Assembly (NCBI RefSeq): GCF_008629685.1
Contig: NZ_VWSF01000002.1
Location: 318,043-382,042, forward strand
Direction: 5' to 3'
Source: Adhaeribacter rhizoryzae
Lineage (GTDB): Bacteria > Bacteroidota > Bacteroidia > Cytophagales > Hymenobacteraceae
Length of the DNA: 64,000 nt
This document shows positions 44,568-53,513 of this stretch, piece after piece. A model generated the notes under the pieces. The model was not told where the DNA came from, did no database searches, and was given only the letters and a program-made list of their open reading frames with translations. Within the stretch, counting starts at the first letter, position 1. Each line of letters starts with the position of its first letter. Position numbers and translations under genes: made by a program.

Positions 44568-45089
44568 ATGAAAAAATTAGATCTATTTCCCGGCGGTGCT
44601 TTTTTATTCGAATCGCATTATTTCGAAGACGAACGCGGAGTATTTTTAAAAGTATTTAATACCGATAACAGCTTTTTAAGCGATTACACGGTAAAGCAGA
44701 TTAATTATGTAACCTCCGCCGAGAAACATACTTTGCGGGGCTTGCATTTTCAGCACGGCGATAATGCCGAGTCTAAAGTATTCCGGGTAATAAACGGGGC
44801 AGCACAAGTAGCTTTTGTCGATGTCAGACCCGATTCGCCGACTTATCTGCAAGCCAGCACGGTAGTACTCGATAACCCCAAAAGAGCCGTTGCTATACCC
44901 CGCGGTTTTGCTACCGGTTACCTTACCTTAACCAATAACACCGTTATGCTGTACCTGGCCGACAACGACTATAATGTAAGTACCGAAGGCGGATTATTGT
45001 GGAACGATCCGGCGTTAAATATTAATTGGCTGGAAAAGAACCCCATCCTTTCGGATAAAGACAAAGCCTGGGCCCTGGTTACAAAGTAA
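44568..45089 (+). CDS. dTDP-4-dehydrorhamnose 3,5-epimerase-like protein
   Basis: This 173-aa RmlC-fold enzyme epimerises a 4-keto sugar nucleotide. Landmarks are FEDERGVFLKVFN (about residues 18-30), TLRGLHFQ (about 55-62, with the conserved His near the active site), VFRVINGAAQVAFVDVRPDSPTY, and IPRGFATGYLTLT (about 113-125). Length is near the family norm. In this set the substrate could be CDP- rather than dTDP-linked, because an RfbF-type gene is present and no dTDP-glucose genes are seen. It could also be a WxcM-type 3,4-ketoisomerase relative. Confidence 0.83.
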   Translation: MKKLDLFPGGAFLFESHYFEDERGVFLKVFNTDNSFLSDYTVKQINYVTSAEKHTLRGLHFQHGDNAESKVFRVINGAAQVAFVDVRPDSPTYLQASTVVLDNPKRAVAIPRGFATGYLTLTNNTVMLYLADNDYNVSTEGGLLWNDPALNINWLEKNPILSDKDKAWALVTK

Positions 45090-45489
45090 TTGCCGGCAGT
45101 AAATAGAAGAGCCTGTCAATGGTTTAAAATTAAAGCTTAAAGGGTTGCTTTACGGCCGCAACCTGCTGCCAAAATAAGCGCTTGCTAATAACCTAAAAGC
45201 AAACAAACGGTAATAACTGCTTTATTAAAAATTTACAGGAAAAAAATAGCCAATAATTTATGGCCTGGAAAGCTGTTGCTAATATTTATGCCAAAAGTGG
45301 TAAAATATTGCTCCGGGTAAAGAGCACCGGCTAATTTAATAAACTTACCATTAGGCTCTTACCAGGCCAGTATTAGGGTGTTTTAATTTAACGGCTAATA
45401 AATTAAACTATATACTATATATTTAAATTGATTTTTATTAATTTAGTTATACAGTATGTTATTTATATTATAAATAATAAGAAAAAATA
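45090..45489. other. AT-rich intergenic region, nothing recognised
   Basis: These 400 bases precede the second GT2 gene. No coding frame, clear hairpin or promoter match was found. Confidence 0.55.
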
Positions 45490-46440
45490 ATGCGTGTTTC
45501 GCCCAAAGTATCGGTTTTAATCCCAACCTACAATTCAGCTCATTTTCTGGATGAAGCAATACAAAGTGTATTAAATCAGACCTACACTGATTTTGAATTA
45601 ATAATTGTAGATAACTGCTCGACCGATAACAGTGAACAAGTAATTGCTGCCTATTTAAGCGACAAGCGGATTACCTACTATAAAAATAAAACCAATATTG
45701 GGCTGGTAGGTAATTTTAATAAGTGCTTGGAATATGCGCAGGGCGAATACATTAAATATTTGTGTTCCGATGATAAATTTCATCCGGCTTTATTAGCACA
45801 ATACGTGCAAGTTATGGACCAATACCCGAATGTGGCCTTGGTTACGTCTAACCGGGCAATATTTGGATTCAAAAATTATATTTGGCAATTGCCGCTTACG
45901 CACCTGCAAAAAGGTAAAACGGTTGCTTACCACTCGCTTAACGATGTAAACTGGATAGGTGAACCTACTTCGGTTATGTTCCGGCGGGCTAACTTACCAG
46001 TTGTAGGCGGTTTCCGTTCAGAATTTACTTACCTAACCGATTGGGATATGTGGCTGCGGCAACTATCGGTAGGAGATTGCTACATTATTCCCGAAGCGCT
46101 TTCTTATTTCCGGGTGCACGAAAATCAGACTACGGCCTCGGTAATGAAAAACCTAAGCAATTATTTCGAAGATTATTATTTCTACAAAGGCATTAAAAAG
46201 CAAAACCTTTATAAGCTCGATTTTTCTGAAATTGATATAGATGCCTTAATTAAAAGAAAAGCGGCTGATTGCGTAAAGGTTATTTTAAAAGTTATTCCGC
46301 GGCTGGTAAAAAAAGAAAACTGGCAGGTATTAAACAAAGCCTTCAATATTCTGTATTCCGAAAAAGTTTTATTGCCTTCTATCTCCGTTATATTCGGGTT
46401 AATTAAACGCAAAGCCTTCCCCGAAACCATAAAAGCTTAG
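45490..46440 (+). CDS. Glycosyltransferase family 2 (second of two paralogues)
   Basis: This 316-aa GT-A transferase is clearly paralogous to 39362-40267: VSVLIPTYNSAHFLDEAIQSVL, FELIIVDNCSTDNSE, CSDDKFHPALL, WIGEPTSVMFRRA and TDWDMWLRQL all recur in the same positions. The C-terminal 20 residues extend beyond its sister. The similarity suggests duplication followed by divergence, perhaps to different linkages in the same repeat unit. ATG 45490 is well placed, seven residues before the conserved strand. Confidence 0.9.
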   Translation: MRVSPKVSVLIPTYNSAHFLDEAIQSVLNQTYTDFELIIVDNCSTDNSEQVIAAYLSDKRITYYKNKTNIGLVGNFNKCLEYAQGEYIKYLCSDDKFHPALLAQYVQVMDQYPNVALVTSNRAIFGFKNYIWQLPLTHLQKGKTVAYHSLNDVNWIGEPTSVMFRRANLPVVGGFRSEFTYLTDWDMWLRQLSVGDCYIIPEALSYFRVHENQTTASVMKNLSNYFEDYYFYKGIKKQNLYKLDFSEIDIDALIKRKAADCVKVILKVIPRLVKKENWQVLNKAFNILYSEKVLLPSISVIFGLIKRKAFPETIKA

Positions 46441-46725
46441 CAATGCCTTTGTTGGCCAGCAAAATATAGGCTGTTTATTAAAAATAGCAGGTTTTTGGGC
46501 GAATAGGGCAGGTATAATCTAAACCGTGCTGGGCCCGCGCAGCCACAACTTTAACCCGCATCAGCAGTAAAAAAATAAAACCAAGCAGCCAAATAATAAG
46601 TACTAAACTGTTTTGGTTTAAAGCAGCGCCAACTGTTGCCGGTAAGGTTACGGGCAGCTTTGTTTCAGCCAGGTATTTTAAAGGGTAGCACCGGCAAATG
46701 CCTGAAAATATTATAAGTAAGTAAA

Positions 46726-47268
46726 ATGATTAATTCCGGATTAAGTAATTACCAGCTTAAGTTTTTCTTTGCCGTAAGTTTGTGCCTTTATTTAATAGCG
46801 CTTGTTTGGGTGCTTTTTTTTCAGGTAGGTACCACCGACCGGGACACCTATTTTGTTAATCCAGATGACCATATCGTGCCATTTCACAGTACGTTTGATA
46901 TGTTTAAAAAATATTTCACGTACCGGTACACCCCGCACGGTGGCGAATTTCGGGATATATTTTTAATGAACGTATTGGGTAACCTGGTGCTGTTAATGCC
47001 CTGGGGATTTCTAGCGCCGCTGGTTTTTAATAAATTAAATACCTTAAAAAAAGTAGCAATATCCGGGTTTTTAATCAGCTTTTTGGCCGAGGTAATTCAA
47101 TTTGTGTTTACGCTGGGCATTGCCGATGTAGATGATTTAATGTACAATACCATTGGTACAATAGCCGGCTATTATGTACTCCAAATTACCAAATACCTTC
47201 TCTGGAAGGCAAAGGCTATTTCTCTGGATAACCTCCACGATGAAAAACTTAACCGGAAAGGCATTTAA
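46726..47268 (+). CDS. VanZ-like membrane protein
   Basis: This 180-aa protein with about four transmembrane helices shows the VanZ-family pattern: polar HIVPFHSTFDMF early (about residues 45-56), FLMNVLGNLVLLMPWGFLAP (within about 80-102), AEVIQFVFTLGIADVDDLMYNTIGTIAGY (within about 121-150). The family was named for teicoplanin resistance, but its biochemical role is poorly defined. Members are common in cell-surface loci. It ends the plus-strand run and is convergent with the efflux-pump gene. Confidence 0.82.
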   Translation: MINSGLSNYQLKFFFAVSLCLYLIALVWVLFFQVGTTDRDTYFVNPDDHIVPFHSTFDMFKKYFTYRYTPHGGEFRDIFLMNVLGNLVLLMPWGFLAPLVFNKLNTLKKVAISGFLISFLAEVIQFVFTLGIADVDDLMYNTIGTIAGYYVLQITKYLLWKAKAISLDNLHDEKLNRKGI

Positions 47269-47284
47269 TTAATTAGTAATTAGG

Positions 47285-47339
47285 GCCGGAAATTAAATTA
47301 GTTGAGTTCAGCAGAAACTAAACTAGATTAATTTCCGGC
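47285..47339. terminator. Bidirectional terminator between VanZ-like and efflux-pump genes
   Basis: Outer arms GCCGGAAATTAA (47285-47296) and TTAATTTCCGGC (47328-47339) are perfect reverse complements, with further pairing of TAGTT/AACTA inside. It sits between the stops of two convergent genes. Confidence 0.6.
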
Positions 47340-47346
47340 GCTTACT

Positions 47347-48606
47347 TTATAATTTTACTTCGCCTAAAGCCGTTGCTTCTTTAATTTCCGGCGGACCAAT
47401 CTGGGCCACTATTTCGGGAGCAGCAGCAGAAAGCTTAAGGCCAATTAGCAATATTATTAAGCCCGCAATAACACAAAAAGCCATTACTCCAACCATGGGC
47501 AGGGTAGTGCCATTGTGTAAAAAGCTTACCGTTGCCGATGCCAGCGCGCCCATACCCATACGGGTACTGCCCATTAATGCCGAGGCGCTACCGGCTTGTT
47601 TAGCAAATGGCGCCAGCGATAATGCCGAGGCGTTCGGTACGTTTAAACCTTGTCCGCATAAAAACAAAAAAAGCAGCAGAATTAAGCTGTATTGCTGGTA
47701 CCACCCGCCTATGGTTCCTATAACCAGTAAAGTGCCAATAATGGTTTGGCCGGTTAAAGCAACTTTTATTAATTGTTCGCTCGTAAAACGCCGCAGCAAC
47801 AAGGTATTAACCTGGGTAGAACCAATCATGGCTGCCGCCAGAAAAGCAAATATCCAACCGTATTCCTGTTCGCTTACTTTATAAATATTCAGGAAAACAT
47901 CCGGCGAACCGGCAATGTAGGCAAAAGGGGCCGCTGAGCCAATGCCGCCCGCCAAGGTATACGTTAGGAACTGCGGATTTTTTATGACACTGTAAAAGTT
48001 AGTTAATACGGCTTTGGGTCGCAACGATAAAGAAGTATCCGGCTGAACGCCGTTGGGCAAAGCGGTATAAATGCCCACCACAATTAAAGCCGCAATAACC
48101 GCCAATATTATAAAAACGTAGTGCCAGCCTGCCGTAGCAGTCACATAAGCGCCCAAGGTAGGTGCTATCATTGGCGAAACCGCGATTACTAGTGTTAGCA
48201 GCGATAATACCTTAGCCGTTTCGGTTACCGGAAATAAATCGCGCACCAGCGCCATGGCAGCTACCATACCGGCACAGCCGCCAATTGCTTGTAAAAAGCG
48301 CATTAATATTAAGGTTTCGGCAGAGGTGGTTAAAGCACAACCTAACGAAGATAAAATATACAAAGCCATTCCGGCGTAAAGCGGCCGTTTACGTCCAAAC
48401 CTATCTAGCAGCGGTCCATACAACAACTGACCGGCCGCAATGCCAATCAGGTAACTGGTAAGCGATAACTGCACCTGATCAATGGTTGTATTCAGGTCGG
48501 CGGCAATGGCCGGAAAGCCCGGCAAATACATGTCAATAGAAAAAGGGCTGATAGTAGAAAGCGCTCCTAAAATCAGTATTATAATTATATGTTGTTTTCG
48601 ATTCAT
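47347..48606 (-). CDS. Bcr/CflA-family drug efflux MFS transporter
   Basis: This 419-aa proton-driven efflux pump of the inner membrane has 12 predicted helices. The N-terminal GALSTISPFSIDMYLPGFPAIA (within about 14-35), the LYGPLLDRFGRKRPLYAG motif A loop (within about 61-78), and LRFLQAIGGCAGMVAA are typical of DHA1-type Bcr/CflA members. It is strongly similar to the gene at 62258-63484. Substrates (such as bicyclomycin or chloramphenicol) cannot be predicted. There is no adjacent regulator. Confidence 0.9.
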   Translation of the reverse strand: MNRKQHIIIILILGALSTISPFSIDMYLPGFPAIAADLNTTIDQVQLSLTSYLIGIAAGQLLYGPLLDRFGRKRPLYAGMALYILSSLGCALTTSAETLILMRFLQAIGGCAGMVAAMALVRDLFPVTETAKVLSLLTLVIAVSPMIAPTLGAYVTATAGWHYVFIILAVIAALIVVGIYTALPNGVQPDTSLSLRPKAVLTNFYSVIKNPQFLTYTLAGGIGSAAPFAYIAGSPDVFLNIYKVSEQEYGWIFAFLAAAMIGSTQVNTLLLRRFTSEQLIKVALTGQTIIGTLLVIGTIGGWYQQYSLILLLFLFLCGQGLNVPNASALSLAPFAKQAGSASALMGSTRMGMGALASATVSFLHNGTTLPMVGVMAFCVIAGLIILLIGLKLSAAAPEIVAQIGPPEIKEATALGEVKL

Positions 48607-49199
48607 TTTGGGTACTTACAGGCAAAGAGAACAAAACGAATATTAACGGCGTGGGGTTCACAATATTTAATAGAAATGCCTGTAGTTAAATATTTAGTCA
48701 ATTATTGCCTATATAATAATTGGCATTGGTTGGTTTTTGCCGGAACAGCAGCATTTATTTTAAATTTATATGGGCGAATAGTAATGGCAATTTTAGCTTC
48801 ATTCAAAAGTTAAATATTAACTGTAAACCTGAAGTGTTTTAAATAATATTTATTCTGTTTAAAGTTATTAGCCTGCTTATGCGAAAGTTGTTATGTTGGT
48901 TATAAGCTGCTGAAAGGCATAATTTTATGCTTGTAACAAAATGTCTGTTGTTAGGTTGTTTTAAGTAAATGTACCAATAACTACACCGCCGAAAAGCTTT
49001 GGAATAACAGAAAAAGTTGTTTTGGTAAGCAGGGTTATATACTTTTATATAGTAATATACCTTTAGCCAACTTAGTATTAAGCTACTTCTAAATTAAAAT
49101 CCTGTTTATAGTTAATAAATATATTTAATTAGCTATATTTGTAAAATATGAATTTTTTATTTTTTATTAGAATAAATTTTTTAAATTCATATTATTTTA
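48607..49199. other. Intergenic region with a doubtful small membrane frame
   Basis: These 593 bases contain one plus-strand frame from an ATG at 48676 to 48813 (45 residues, one hydrophobic stretch) with no support from any known family, and the possible promoter box listed next. The rest is AT-rich. Confidence 0.45.
49134..49141 (+). promoter_or_regulatory. Possible -7 box (TATATTTG) for the membrane protein at 49200
   Basis: TATATTTG matches TAnnTTTG about 58 bases before the ATG. No TTTG stands at the -33 position. Transcription would start near 49148. Confidence 0.33.
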
Positions 49200-49994
49200 A
49201 TGTGCCTGTGTATGAAGAATAATTTACTCGATTCGGTTCATTTAATTAGTGCTTCAGATTTAGATACCGCTAAAGCAACTAAAAAAGATAAGTATAGTTT
49301 AACGCCGAAGGCAGTTGCTAAATTTCTTCTTCTAATAATTTTGTTATTGTTTATTGCCCATGTGGTTGCGCTTACCTTAAATTTTACTATTCCGGAGAGC
49401 AATCGGGTGGTTATTTTATTAGATAAATACTTTAATTTTAATAACGAAGCCAACTTTCCTTCTTTTATATCGGCTATAAATCTGTTAGCTGCGGCCGGCC
49501 TTATTTTTTATATTCGCAGAATTTCTGAAAATACGGCCAGCAGAAATAATAAAAGGTTTTGGTTTGTATTAGGCTGTATTTTCGTTTTTCTGTGCTTTGA
49601 TGAAGCCACGCAAATTCACGAAGAAATAATTCTAACTATCCGGAGCAGGGTGCCTGATTTACCTGGTTTTCTGTATTATGCCTGGGTTATACCGTATTCT
49701 GTTTTATTTTTAGGCGTAGTGGTATACTGTTTCCGTTTTGTACTGGCCTTACCCGTAAAAACCAGGAATTTATTTTTTTTAGCAGGATTTCTTTTTGTTT
49801 CTGGGGCGATTGGATGCGAATTAATAGAAGGTTATATTGAAAAGTTTTACGGCAGGAATTTAGTTTACAACCTATTTACTACCATTGAAGAGTCCTTGGA
49901 AATGGTAAGCATTGTAATTTTTATTTATGCTTTACTAGATTACATTACCCTGCAGAAATCTAAACTTACCTTGAAATTCAAGTCTAAGTCCTAA
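49200..49994 (+). CDS. Polytopic membrane protein of unknown function
   Basis: I do not recognise this 264-aa protein. It has a polar N-terminal tail of about 38 residues and six to seven hydrophobic segments. Acidic and His residues lie within or at the edges of helices: FDEATQIHEE (about residues 138-147), CELIEGYIE (about 201-209) and EESLEMV (about 226-232). Clustered acidic/His residues in membrane helices can bind metals or act catalytically, but this is only a thought. A second Met at residue 5 is an alternative start. It stands alone, just upstream of a GT39-like gene. Confidence 0.7.
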   Translation: MCLCMKNNLLDSVHLISASDLDTAKATKKDKYSLTPKAVAKFLLLIILLLFIAHVVALTLNFTIPESNRVVILLDKYFNFNNEANFPSFISAINLLAAAGLIFYIRRISENTASRNNKRFWFVLGCIFVFLCFDEATQIHEEIILTIRSRVPDLPGFLYYAWVIPYSVLFLGVVVYCFRFVLALPVKTRNLFFLAGFLFVSGAIGCELIEGYIEKFYGRNLVYNLFTTIEESLEMVSIVIFIYALLDYITLQKSKLTLKFKSKS

Positions 49995-50303
49995 AGCTTA
50001 TTGCGTTTTTTTTATTATTAGCGGCTTAACCCGGTGGCTTGTTACCCACTTACCCCATATTTATAACCTATTATATTTACAGGCACAGCACGTACTTATT
50101 GCCTTAATTATTGTGCTCCTTTATTGCCGTAACAGCAACTACAGCCCCGTATTTGCCTGAACTTAACAGCCTTTATATTTCTGTTAATTAACTGAATTTT
50201 AAATATTTACTGATTTAGTAATATAAATTTAATATTACTTAGGGCAAGAAATACGCGCGTTATCCGTTCCGGAAGAGAATAAAAGGAACCATTGGTGCGA
50301 TAC
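49995..50303. other. AT-rich intergenic region, nothing recognised
   Basis: The region upstream of the GT39-like gene shows no gene or clear hairpin. AAAGGAA at 50282-50288 is a possible ribosome-binding site, located best for a GTG at 50295 and farther than usual from the ATG at 50304. Confidence 0.5.
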
Positions 50304-51923
50304 ATGCAAAGTAAAATTTATGCCTGGTTGGGTAAATGGAAATACCTGGTACTAATTTGGTTAGCTCTTGGCGTTGGCTTACGCCTTTTTCATTTTCTGG
50401 ATAATCGATCTTTATGGGTTGATGAAATTTACCTGGCCAGCAGCCTAACCCGGATGAGTTTCTGGGAATTAACCGCGCCGGCTCTGGATTACGAACAAAA
50501 AGCGCCTATTGGATTTTTGTGGCTGGTACGGCTTTGTGTAGTAATTTTGGGTAAACACGAAATGGCGCTGCGCCTGGTACCATTATTGGCGGGTATAGCG
50601 TCTTTGTTCTTGTTTGTATCGGTTTGCCGGAAATTGCTTAAGCCCGTGGGGGTAGCAGTGGCAGTGGGTATATTGGCTTTGGCGCCACCACTGGTTTACC
50701 ATGCCGTAGAAATAAAGCAATACAGCACAGAGTTGCTGGCCACCATTATAGCCCTGCACTTGTATAACCAATACCATTACAGGCAACATATAAAAGCTGC
50801 TTTGTGGTGGGGTTGTTGGGGTGCTGTTCTTATTTGGTTTTCGTATGCGGCTATATTTATTTTAGCCGGCATGGCTGGCGGTATGGGTATTTATTACCTA
50901 AGCCAAAAAAACTGGCGGGCGCTTTTCCGCACCGTAGCTACCGGCATTATCTGGCTACTCAGTTTTGCCCTTAATTATTACTTGTTTACCAACGAACACG
51001 CCAATTCGGAGTGGTTGGTAATCTGGTTTCAGAATGAAGGTGGTTTTATGCCATTGCCGCCAACTTCTCTGGCCGATTTAGAATGGTTTGGCAGTACTTT
51101 ATACAAAATGCTTTTTTATCCTTTAGGGTTATTATGGCAAGCACCGCACCTCCATAACCCAATACTAAATTTTGTTGCCAGATTGCCGGTTTTGCCGCTT
51201 TTATTTTTAGGAGCCGGCGTATTGGCCTTTTATAAACAAAACCAAAAATTATTGTGGGTGCTGCTGCTGCCGTTGTTTTTAACACTCCTGGCATCCGGGC
51301 TCAAAATTTATCCTTTTTACGAAAGGCTGGTTGTGTTTCTGGCGCCGCTGTTCGTGCTTTTTATTGCTGCGGGGGTAACTTACTTACTTTCTCTTTTACC
51401 GGCGCGCAAAACGGTACTATATAGTCTGCCATTTTTATTATTTGTTATTCCCCTAATAAGTTCTGTTAATCAGGTTATAAACCCGCATTTATTTGGGGGC
51501 TACAAAAAGGCTTACCATCGCGAAGCTTTTCTGTATATTAACGAACATTTCCAGCCCGGCGATGTAGTTTATATTTACTGGAATGCCCAACATACTTATA
51601 AGTTTTACAAAGATTTCTGCAACTTAAAATATAGTGCCATCATAGGAAAAGATGTGCGTTATCAGTCGGGGAGTACAGAAGAGTATTTCCGTAAGTTAGA
51701 ACCTGATTTTGACAGGCTAAAAAAGAATAAAAGAGTTTGGGTAGTATATAATAAGTTTTACGCCAATAAAATAGGGGAAATAGTAGGTACCCCAGCTTAT
51801 TATTATGCCGATTTGGTAGATGGTGTTAAGCTACAGCATAAATTTTCGGGCATGGGCAAGGAGTTACTTACGTACAATGGCTTAGATGTAAACGTAAGTC
51901 TTTATGAACTACCAGCTAAGTAA
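50304..51923 (+). CDS. GT39/ArnT-like membrane glycosyltransferase
   Basis: This 539-aa protein has about ten to twelve membrane helices and the GT-C family entry pattern: an early NRSLWVDEIYLASSL loop (about residues 33-47), where the acidic DE pair is the catalytic-site motif of the GT39/PMT group. A polar C-terminal domain of about 130 residues follows the last helix (HREAFLYINEHFQPGDVVYIYWNAQH). It likely uses a polyprenyl-phosphate sugar on the periplasmic face. An in-frame TTG (50292) and GTG (50295) lie upstream; ATG 50304 is chosen. The acceptor may be lipid A, protein or polysaccharide. Confidence 0.75.
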   Translation: MQSKIYAWLGKWKYLVLIWLALGVGLRLFHFLDNRSLWVDEIYLASSLTRMSFWELTAPALDYEQKAPIGFLWLVRLCVVILGKHEMALRLVPLLAGIASLFLFVSVCRKLLKPVGVAVAVGILALAPPLVYHAVEIKQYSTELLATIIALHLYNQYHYRQHIKAALWWGCWGAVLIWFSYAAIFILAGMAGGMGIYYLSQKNWRALFRTVATGIIWLLSFALNYYLFTNEHANSEWLVIWFQNEGGFMPLPPTSLADLEWFGSTLYKMLFYPLGLLWQAPHLHNPILNFVARLPVLPLLFLGAGVLAFYKQNQKLLWVLLLPLFLTLLASGLKIYPFYERLVVFLAPLFVLFIAAGVTYLLSLLPARKTVLYSLPFLLFVIPLISSVNQVINPHLFGGYKKAYHREAFLYINEHFQPGDVVYIYWNAQHTYKFYKDFCNLKYSAIIGKDVRYQSGSTEEYFRKLEPDFDRLKKNKRVWVVYNKFYANKIGEIVGTPAYYYADLVDGVKLQHKFSGMGKELLTYNGLDVNVSLYELPAK

Positions 51924-52139
51924 TTAAGGTGTGCTGGCACTGGTTTAAGTAAATATTTTTGCCCTGCTAGAGCTAGCCACCGCGTTTAGGTAATACCAAT
52001 TCCTATAATCAATATTCCATAGGAAGGTTGTTATGGCATTATTTTAAAATCAAGGTTCTTTGTTGTGCATTCAGAGTTCTTTGGTATTGAGTGGTACTTT
52101 TTCGTCCTGTTTAGCTTGTGCCGGTGCGGTTTTTCTTCT

Positions 52140-52445
52140 AAGGCAGATTAACCCTTCCGCCCTCCGGGCACCTTCCCTAAATTAGGAAAGGTGTTCGGCC
52201 GAACCGGAAAGGTGCGGATTTGCTTTGTTGGTAAGGTTTAATCTTTAATAATGATTTATAGAAAAGCCGTAGCTACGGAGCAAACTACATCAGTTTGGGC
52301 GATGAGGGCCTTCTGGAAGATGCTCTTCTGGGTTTCCGGTGCGCAGCATTCCGACGGAGGAGGAAAGGAAAGATGAGCAGCCCGAATGACCAAACGGGGC
52401 CTCGCGGCCTTGAGCAAACTTAAACAGCAACTAACAGTTAGCACC
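52140..52445. repeat. Probable dispersed repeat with hairpins and a spurious frame
   Basis: 52169-52193 folds as CACCTTCCCTAA/ATTAGGAAAGGTG, followed by the perfect palindrome TTCGGCCGAA (52194-52203) and a second AAAGGTG copy near 52209. A minus-strand frame of 62 codons at 52256-52444 has low complexity and resembles short 'hypothetical proteins' produced by repeated DNA. I believe sequences like this recur in related genomes, but that was not tested. Confidence 0.4.
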
Positions 52446-52568
52446 CCAGCATTGAAAGATGGAATCTTTCAAAAGATAAACAGCAAGACCAGATTATTTA
52501 TGGAATATCGTTAAGGAGCATTAGCATAATTAATTAAGTAATGAAATGTACCTGGCAAAAGCGCTCAG

Positions 52569-52606
52569 ACCGGCAAAGAAGACTTAACTCAAGCTTCTTT
52601 GCCGGT
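52569..52606 (-). terminator. Hairpin downstream of the GlcG/HbpS-like gene
   Basis: A perfect 13-base stem ACCGGCAAAGAAG (52569-52581) / CTTCTTTGCCGGT (52594-52606) has a 12-base loop. It is 88 bases past the stop of the minus-strand gene and could also stop transcripts from the left. Confidence 0.6.
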
Positions 52607-52693
52607 TTCTAATTATAAATTAGCGGCGCAGGCCTTTCGACTCAAAGTTCTATTATTTGCGCTGAAGGTGCAGTTGGTTTTGTAGGTAATTAT

Positions 52694-53095
52694 TTAGCTG
52701 ATTGCCTTTATACCGGCTTCGGCCACCGCGTGGTCATCTTCTACGGTACTGCCGGAAACGCCAATGGCACCTATAATTTCACCGGAACCAGCACGGATGG
52801 GAATGCCGCCCGGAAAAGTAATCAGGCCGTTGTTGGAGTGTTCAATATTATACAAAGAGCCACCGGGTTGCGAGAGGTTGCCTATTTCGCCGGTGTTCAT
52901 ATCAAAGAAGCGGGCAGTACGGGCTTTTTTAATGGAAATATCCACGGAGCCCAGCCAAGCGCCGTCCATGCGGGCAAAAGCCGTAAGGTTTGCGCCGGAA
53001 TCTACCACGGCAATATTCATTTTTACGCCTAATTCGTCGGCTTTTGCCATGGCGGCCTTAATGGCGTTTTTTGCTTGGTCTAAGGTAATGTTCAT
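52694..53095 (-). CDS. GlcG/HbpS-family heme-binding-like protein
   Basis: This 133-aa single-domain protein of the GlcG/HbpS (DUF336) family shows [19 protein letters not shown] (about residues 4-22), [21 protein letters not shown] (within about 26-46), [11 protein letters not shown] (about 53-63), and later FPGGIPIR and GAIGVSGS blocks. HbpS members bind heme or sense redox state; others are of unknown function. It stands alone, convergent with nothing close, with a terminator behind it. Confidence 0.88.
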   Translation of the reverse strand: MNITLDQAKNAIKAAMAKADELGVKMNIAVVDSGANLTAFARMDGAWLGSVDISIKKARTARFFDMNTGEIGNLSQPGGSLYNIEHSNNGLITFPGGIPIRAGSGEIIGAIGVSGSTVEDDHAVAEAGIKAIS

Positions 53096-53513
53096 AGTTT
53101 TAAGATAATTATTGGTTAATAAAATATTCTAAAATGCGAATAATTGATAGCTAGCAAGTTAAAGTAAAATTTATTCAAAGTAGAGGATAGCACTAAAAAA
53201 ACAGCTTTAAGCAATATTTATATTGGCAAAATAGCTCAAATCTGGTGCTTTTGGCTTCCGGGGTAGAACTGCTGTTGCCGGCAGAAAATATTACCGCCTT
53301 AAAGTTTAACCCCAAGCAATTGCCGCCTTACTTCTTACCCGTTTGCTTTATGCCTGCCTGGCAAATTTAGGAAAGCCTTCTATTCGTTTTCTTTCTCGAA
53401 GAAAGTAAACTGCTATGCCGGATACAGAACAGATAAATTATTTATAACTGCATTTGGGCAGATTTAGGTAAATTCGGCGCCGGTAAAAACACAATTACTA
53501 CTTTCGGCTGCCT
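53096..53513. other. Intergenic region with a decayed coding fragment
   Basis: It lies between divergent genes (418 bases). Apart from the open frame at 53197-53370 I see no gene and no good promoter match. Confidence 0.45.
53197..53370 (+). pseudogene. Possible gene remnant: open frame without a start
   Basis: After a TAA at 53194-53196 the frame stays open for 57 codons to TAG at 53368-53370 and reads like coding sequence (LVLLASGVELLLPAENIT, then FNPKQLPPYFLPVCF). No ATG occurs near the start; a GTG lies about one third in. It may be the C-terminal scrap of a lost gene or a very small gene. I do not recognise it. Confidence 0.25.

Larger units (their letters stand above)
51924..52693. other. 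Repeat-rich intergenic region
   Basis: This 770-base gap contains the repeat-like sequences at 52140-52445 and a terminator at 52569-52606, each listed separately. I see no functional gene. The segment 52140-52445 looks richer in G+C than its flanks. Confidence 0.5.

Noticed and set aside
46478-46700. Minus-strand open frame with a hydrophobic stretch, ending in TAA at 46478
   Set aside because: No ATG start was found and it overlaps nothing conserved; could be a relic, but evidence is too thin to list.
48676-48813. Possible 45-residue membrane peptide on the plus strand
   Set aside because: Single hydrophobic stretch in AT-rich DNA, no family, no convincing ribosome-binding site or promoter.
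52256-52444. 62-codon minus-strand frame
   Set aside because: Lies in repeat-like sequence with Cys/Ala-rich low-complexity translation; more likely a repeat than a gene.
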